Below, in pieces: positions 62,059 to 64,000 of a stretch of DNA of 64,000 bases (positions are counted from its first letter, which is position 1; every line of letters starts with the position of its first letter). Made by a program: the position numbers and the translations under genes. Source of the DNA: Hyphomicrobium_A sp963726795 (GTDB lineage Bacteria > Pseudomonadota > Alphaproteobacteria > Rhizobiales > Hyphomicrobiaceae); contig CAVSDD010000003.1 in assembly GCA_963726795.1 (NCBI GenBank), positions 558,001 through 622,000 of the forward strand, in the 5' to 3' direction. Under the pieces are notes generated by a model. It was not told the origin of the DNA. It did no database searches and saw only the letters and a list, made by a program, of their open reading frames with translations.

Positions 62059-62772
62059 TCAAGTCACCGTCAGCTTCTGCAGGGCGATGAGCTCGCCGAT
62101 CCCCTTCCTGGCGAGAGCCATGAGCTTGTCGAAGCTCTCCTGGCTGAAGGCCACCGTCTCGGCGGTGCCCTGGACCTCGACGATGCCGCCAGCTCCGGTC
62201 ATGACGAAATTGGAATCGGCCTCGGCGGCTGAATCCTCGGCGTAGTCGAGGTCGAGCACAGGCGTGCCCTGGTAGATGCCGCAGCTCACGGCTGCCACCT
62301 GGTCGCGCAGCACGGGGCCCTTCACCATGTCGCGCAGCTTCATCCACTGGATGCAGTCGTGCAGCGCCACCCAGGCGCCGGTGATCGCGGCTGTGCGCGT
62401 GCCGCCGTCGGCCTGTATCACGTCGCAGTCGATCGAGATCTGCCGCTCGCCGAGCTGGGTGAGATCGACGATCGCTCGCAGCGCCCGCCCGATCAGCCGC
62501 TGGATCTCCTGTGTGCGTCCCGATGCATGACCAACGGTCACCTCGCGGCGCATGCGCTCGCTCGTCGCGCGCGGCAGCATCCCGTACTCGGCCGTGACCC
62601 AGCCGCGCCCCTGCCCCTTGAGCCAGGGGGGCACGCGCTCTTCCAAGCTCGCGGTGCAAAGCACGTGGGTATCCCCGAACTTGATCAAGCAGGAGCCTTC
62701 GGCGTGCTTTGATACTGCGCGCTCGATTGAGACGCGGCGCAGCTCGTCCTGCTGGCGTTTGGAGGGACGCAT
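62059..62772 (-). CDS. rph: ribonuclease PH
   Basis: 237 residues. Phosphorolytic 3'-5' exoribonuclease that trims tRNA 3' ends. MRPSKRQQDELRRVSIER at the N-terminus, SCLIKFGDTHVLCTASLEE, PATSERMRRE-like ATSERMRREVTVGHASGRTQ, IQRLIGRALRAIVDL, DCDVIQADGGTRTAAITGAW, LDLDYAEDSAAEADSNFVM. Divergent from hrcA, the standard alphaproteobacterial arrangement. Confidence 0.97.
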   Translation of the reverse strand: MRPSKRQQDELRRVSIERAVSKHAEGSCLIKFGDTHVLCTASLEERVPPWLKGQGRGWVTAEYGMLPRATSERMRREVTVGHASGRTQEIQRLIGRALRAIVDLTQLGERQISIDCDVIQADGGTRTAAITGAWVALHDCIQWMKLRDMVKGPVLRDQVAAVSCGIYQGTPVLDLDYAEDSAAEADSNFVMTGAGGIVEVQGTAETVAFSQESFDKLMALARKGIGELIALQKLTVT

Positions 62773-62880
62773 GTGAGGGTGCCGGCTCCGTTTTTTTCAG
62801 TTTTTGAGGGATTGGGTGGGTAAATTCGGCACGAACCTACGGGAGCGCCCCATCGGCTTCAACCAAAACCGATGATCAAA

Positions 62881-62909
62881 TTGACTTAAGCACGCCCGCG
62901 TTCCTAAGG
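62881..62909 (+). promoter_or_regulatory. possible sigma-70 promoter of hrcA
   Basis: TTGACT at 62881-62886 and, after exactly 17 bases, CTAAGG at 62904-62909, 37 bases before the hrcA ATG. The -35 is close to consensus, the -10 poor. No CIRCE-like inverted repeat (TTAGCACTC-type) was seen between rph and hrcA. Confidence 0.3.
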
Positions 62910-62946
62910 TTCGCGCCGTCGGACGCTGCCAAGGCTCCCCTTAGCG

Positions 62947-64000
62947 ATGACAGAAGGCATAGGCGATCTCAACAAGCTCAGCGAGCGCTCGCGCACGATT
63001 CTGAGGCAGATCGTCGAGTCCTACCTGGAGACCGGCGAGCCGGTGGGGTCGCGCAACCTGTCGCGCGTGCTGCCGATGACGCTGTCGCCGGCGTCGATCC
63101 GCAACGTCATGTCGGACCTCGAGCAGCTGGGGCTGATCGCAGCCCCGCACACCTCGGCGGGACGCTTTCCGACACAACTCGGTCTGCGGCTGTTCGTTGA
63201 CGGCCTGCTCGAAGTCGGCGACCTCACCGTCAAGGAGCGGCGCCAGATCGAGTCGCAGATCACCGGGGGCCGTGCGAGCTCCATCGACGATGTGCTGCAC
63301 GAGGCCAGCGAGCTGATCTCGGGCCTGTCGCACTGCGCCGGCGTCGTGCTGGCGGAGCAGCAGGTCGCGCGCTTGAAGCATATCGAGTTCGTGCTCCTGG
63401 AGCCCGGTAAGGCGCTGGTGGTGCTCGTCGGCGAGGACCAGGCGGTCGAGAACCGCATCATTCCGGTGCCGCAGGGGCTGCCGCCGTCCGCGCTGACCGA
63501 GGCCGCGAACTATCTCAATACGCGCGTGCGCGGGGCGACCATCGCGGAAGCGCGCGCCATCATCGAGAGCGAGCTGCAGACGTCCAAGGCCGAGCTCGAC
63601 GAGCTGACCCAGAAGGTGATTCAAGCGGGTCTCGCCGAGTGGTCGGGGTCGCTCGATGACCGCAAGAGCCTCATCGTGCGCGGGCAGGCGAACCTGCTCA
63701 AGGATGTCACCGCCCAGGACGACCTCGAGCGGATCCGGCTCCTGTTCGACGATCTGGAGCGCAAGAGCGACCTCGTGCAGCTGCTCGGATCATCGGAAAA
63801 CGCCGAAGGGGTGCGCATCTTCATCGGCTCGGAGAACAAGCTGTTCTCGCTTTCGGGCTCGTCGCTGATTGTCGCGCCCTTCCACGACGATCGGCGCAAA
63901 ATCGTCGGAGTTCTGGGGGTCATCGGGCCAACGCGCATCAATTATGCGCGAATTATTCCAATGGTCGACTACACGGCGAAGCTCGTTAGCCGACTGTTGA
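62947..64000 (+). CDS. hrcA: heat-inducible transcription repressor HrcA (last residues beyond window)
   Basis: 351 residues visible from ATG 62947, still open at the right edge; HrcA is about 350-360 residues, so only the last few are missing. N-terminal winged helix: RSRTILRQIVESYLETGEPV, GSRNLSR, SPASIRNVMSDLEQLGLIAA and PHTSAGRFPTQLGLRLFVD. The GAF-like middle and C-terminus follow (GVRIFIGSENKLFSLSGSSL, GVLGVIGPTRINYARIIPMV). HrcA represses groESL via CIRCE elements. grpE is expected next. Confidence 0.95.
   Translation, partial: MTEGIGDLNKLSERSRTILRQIVESYLETGEPVGSRNLSRVLPMTLSPASIRNVMSDLEQLGLIAAPHTSAGRFPTQLGLRLFVDGLLEVGDLTVKERRQIESQITGGRASSIDDVLHEASELISGLSHCAGVVLAEQQVARLKHIEFVLLEPGKALVVLVGEDQAVENRIIPVPQGLPPSALTEAANYLNTRVRGATIAEARAIIESELQTSKAELDELTQKVIQAGLAEWSGSLDDRKSLIVRGQANLLKDVTAQDDLERIRLLFDDLERKSDLVQLLGSSENAEGVRIFIGSENKLFSLSGSSLIVAPFHDDRRKIVGVLGVIGPTRINYARIIPMVDYTAKLVSRLL

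Noticed and set aside
62941..63624. 227-codon minus-strand frame at the right edge
   Set aside because: It is the antisense shadow of hrcA, which is open on the plus strand to the window end with all family motifs.

Overview
The window is a GC-rich, densely packed stretch of an alphaproteobacterial chromosome, most likely from the order Hyphomicrobiales (Rhizobiales). The evidence is gene order as well as gene content: hisB with a DUF2628 gene and hslV; Suv3-like helicase, S4 protein, 7Fe ferredoxin and CarD; J-domain protein, cobS, cobT and an esterase-like phytase next to rpmB; CBS/HlyC protein, aroB, aroK, xerD and accA; secA, a parvulin and argJ; gshB, yraN, rsmI and an LpoA-like lipoprotein; hrcA/rph, rdgB and hemW. 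I cannot name the genus.

Layout. 1-3.4 kb: histidine biosynthesis (hisB), the HslV peptidase without HslU beside it, and a secreted caspase-like protein. 4.1-9.9 kb: an accessory block of secreted products (type-B carboxylesterase, a small secreted protein, an alpha/beta hydrolase, an endonuclease/exonuclease/phosphatase protein). All are interrupted by frameshifts, and each of the four genes has its own downstream hairpin. The block ends at a tRNA-Arg(CCU) whose 3' end faces it. 10.4-20 kb: an RTX-like protein, a degenerate thermonuclease-like protein, a CarD regulator with a long histone-H1-like tail, ferredoxin, S4 protein, helicase and DUF3108. 20-33 kb: rpmB, the CobS/CobT cobaltochelatase operon, bolA, shikimate genes, xerD, accA. 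33-40 kb: three tandem L,D-transpeptidase-family paralogues and membrane or hydrolase genes. 40-48.6 kb: secA, a parvulin foldase, an EAL protein, argJ, a D,D-carboxypeptidase. 48.6-64 kb: gshB, yraN, rsmI, an LpoA-like lipoprotein, gluQ, a DNA glycosylase, HNH, dsbB, YqaA-like, hemW, rdgB, a VOC gene, rph and hrcA, which runs off the right edge.

The cell-envelope theme is strong: secA, a parvulin foldase, dsbB, a D,D-carboxypeptidase, an LpoA-like lipoprotein and three L,D-transpeptidase-family proteins. Two things deserve attention. First, at least nine genes, including normally intact ones (xerD, gshB, the parvulin gene), carry single frameshifts. This points to indel errors in the assembly, although the 4-10 kb cluster could be genuine decay. 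Second, the roughly 1 kb between 57.6 and 58.6 kb has no convincing gene but holds an array of GACGC-type direct repeats and a 10-bp inverted repeat. No insertion sequence, integrase, prophage or CRISPR array was seen.
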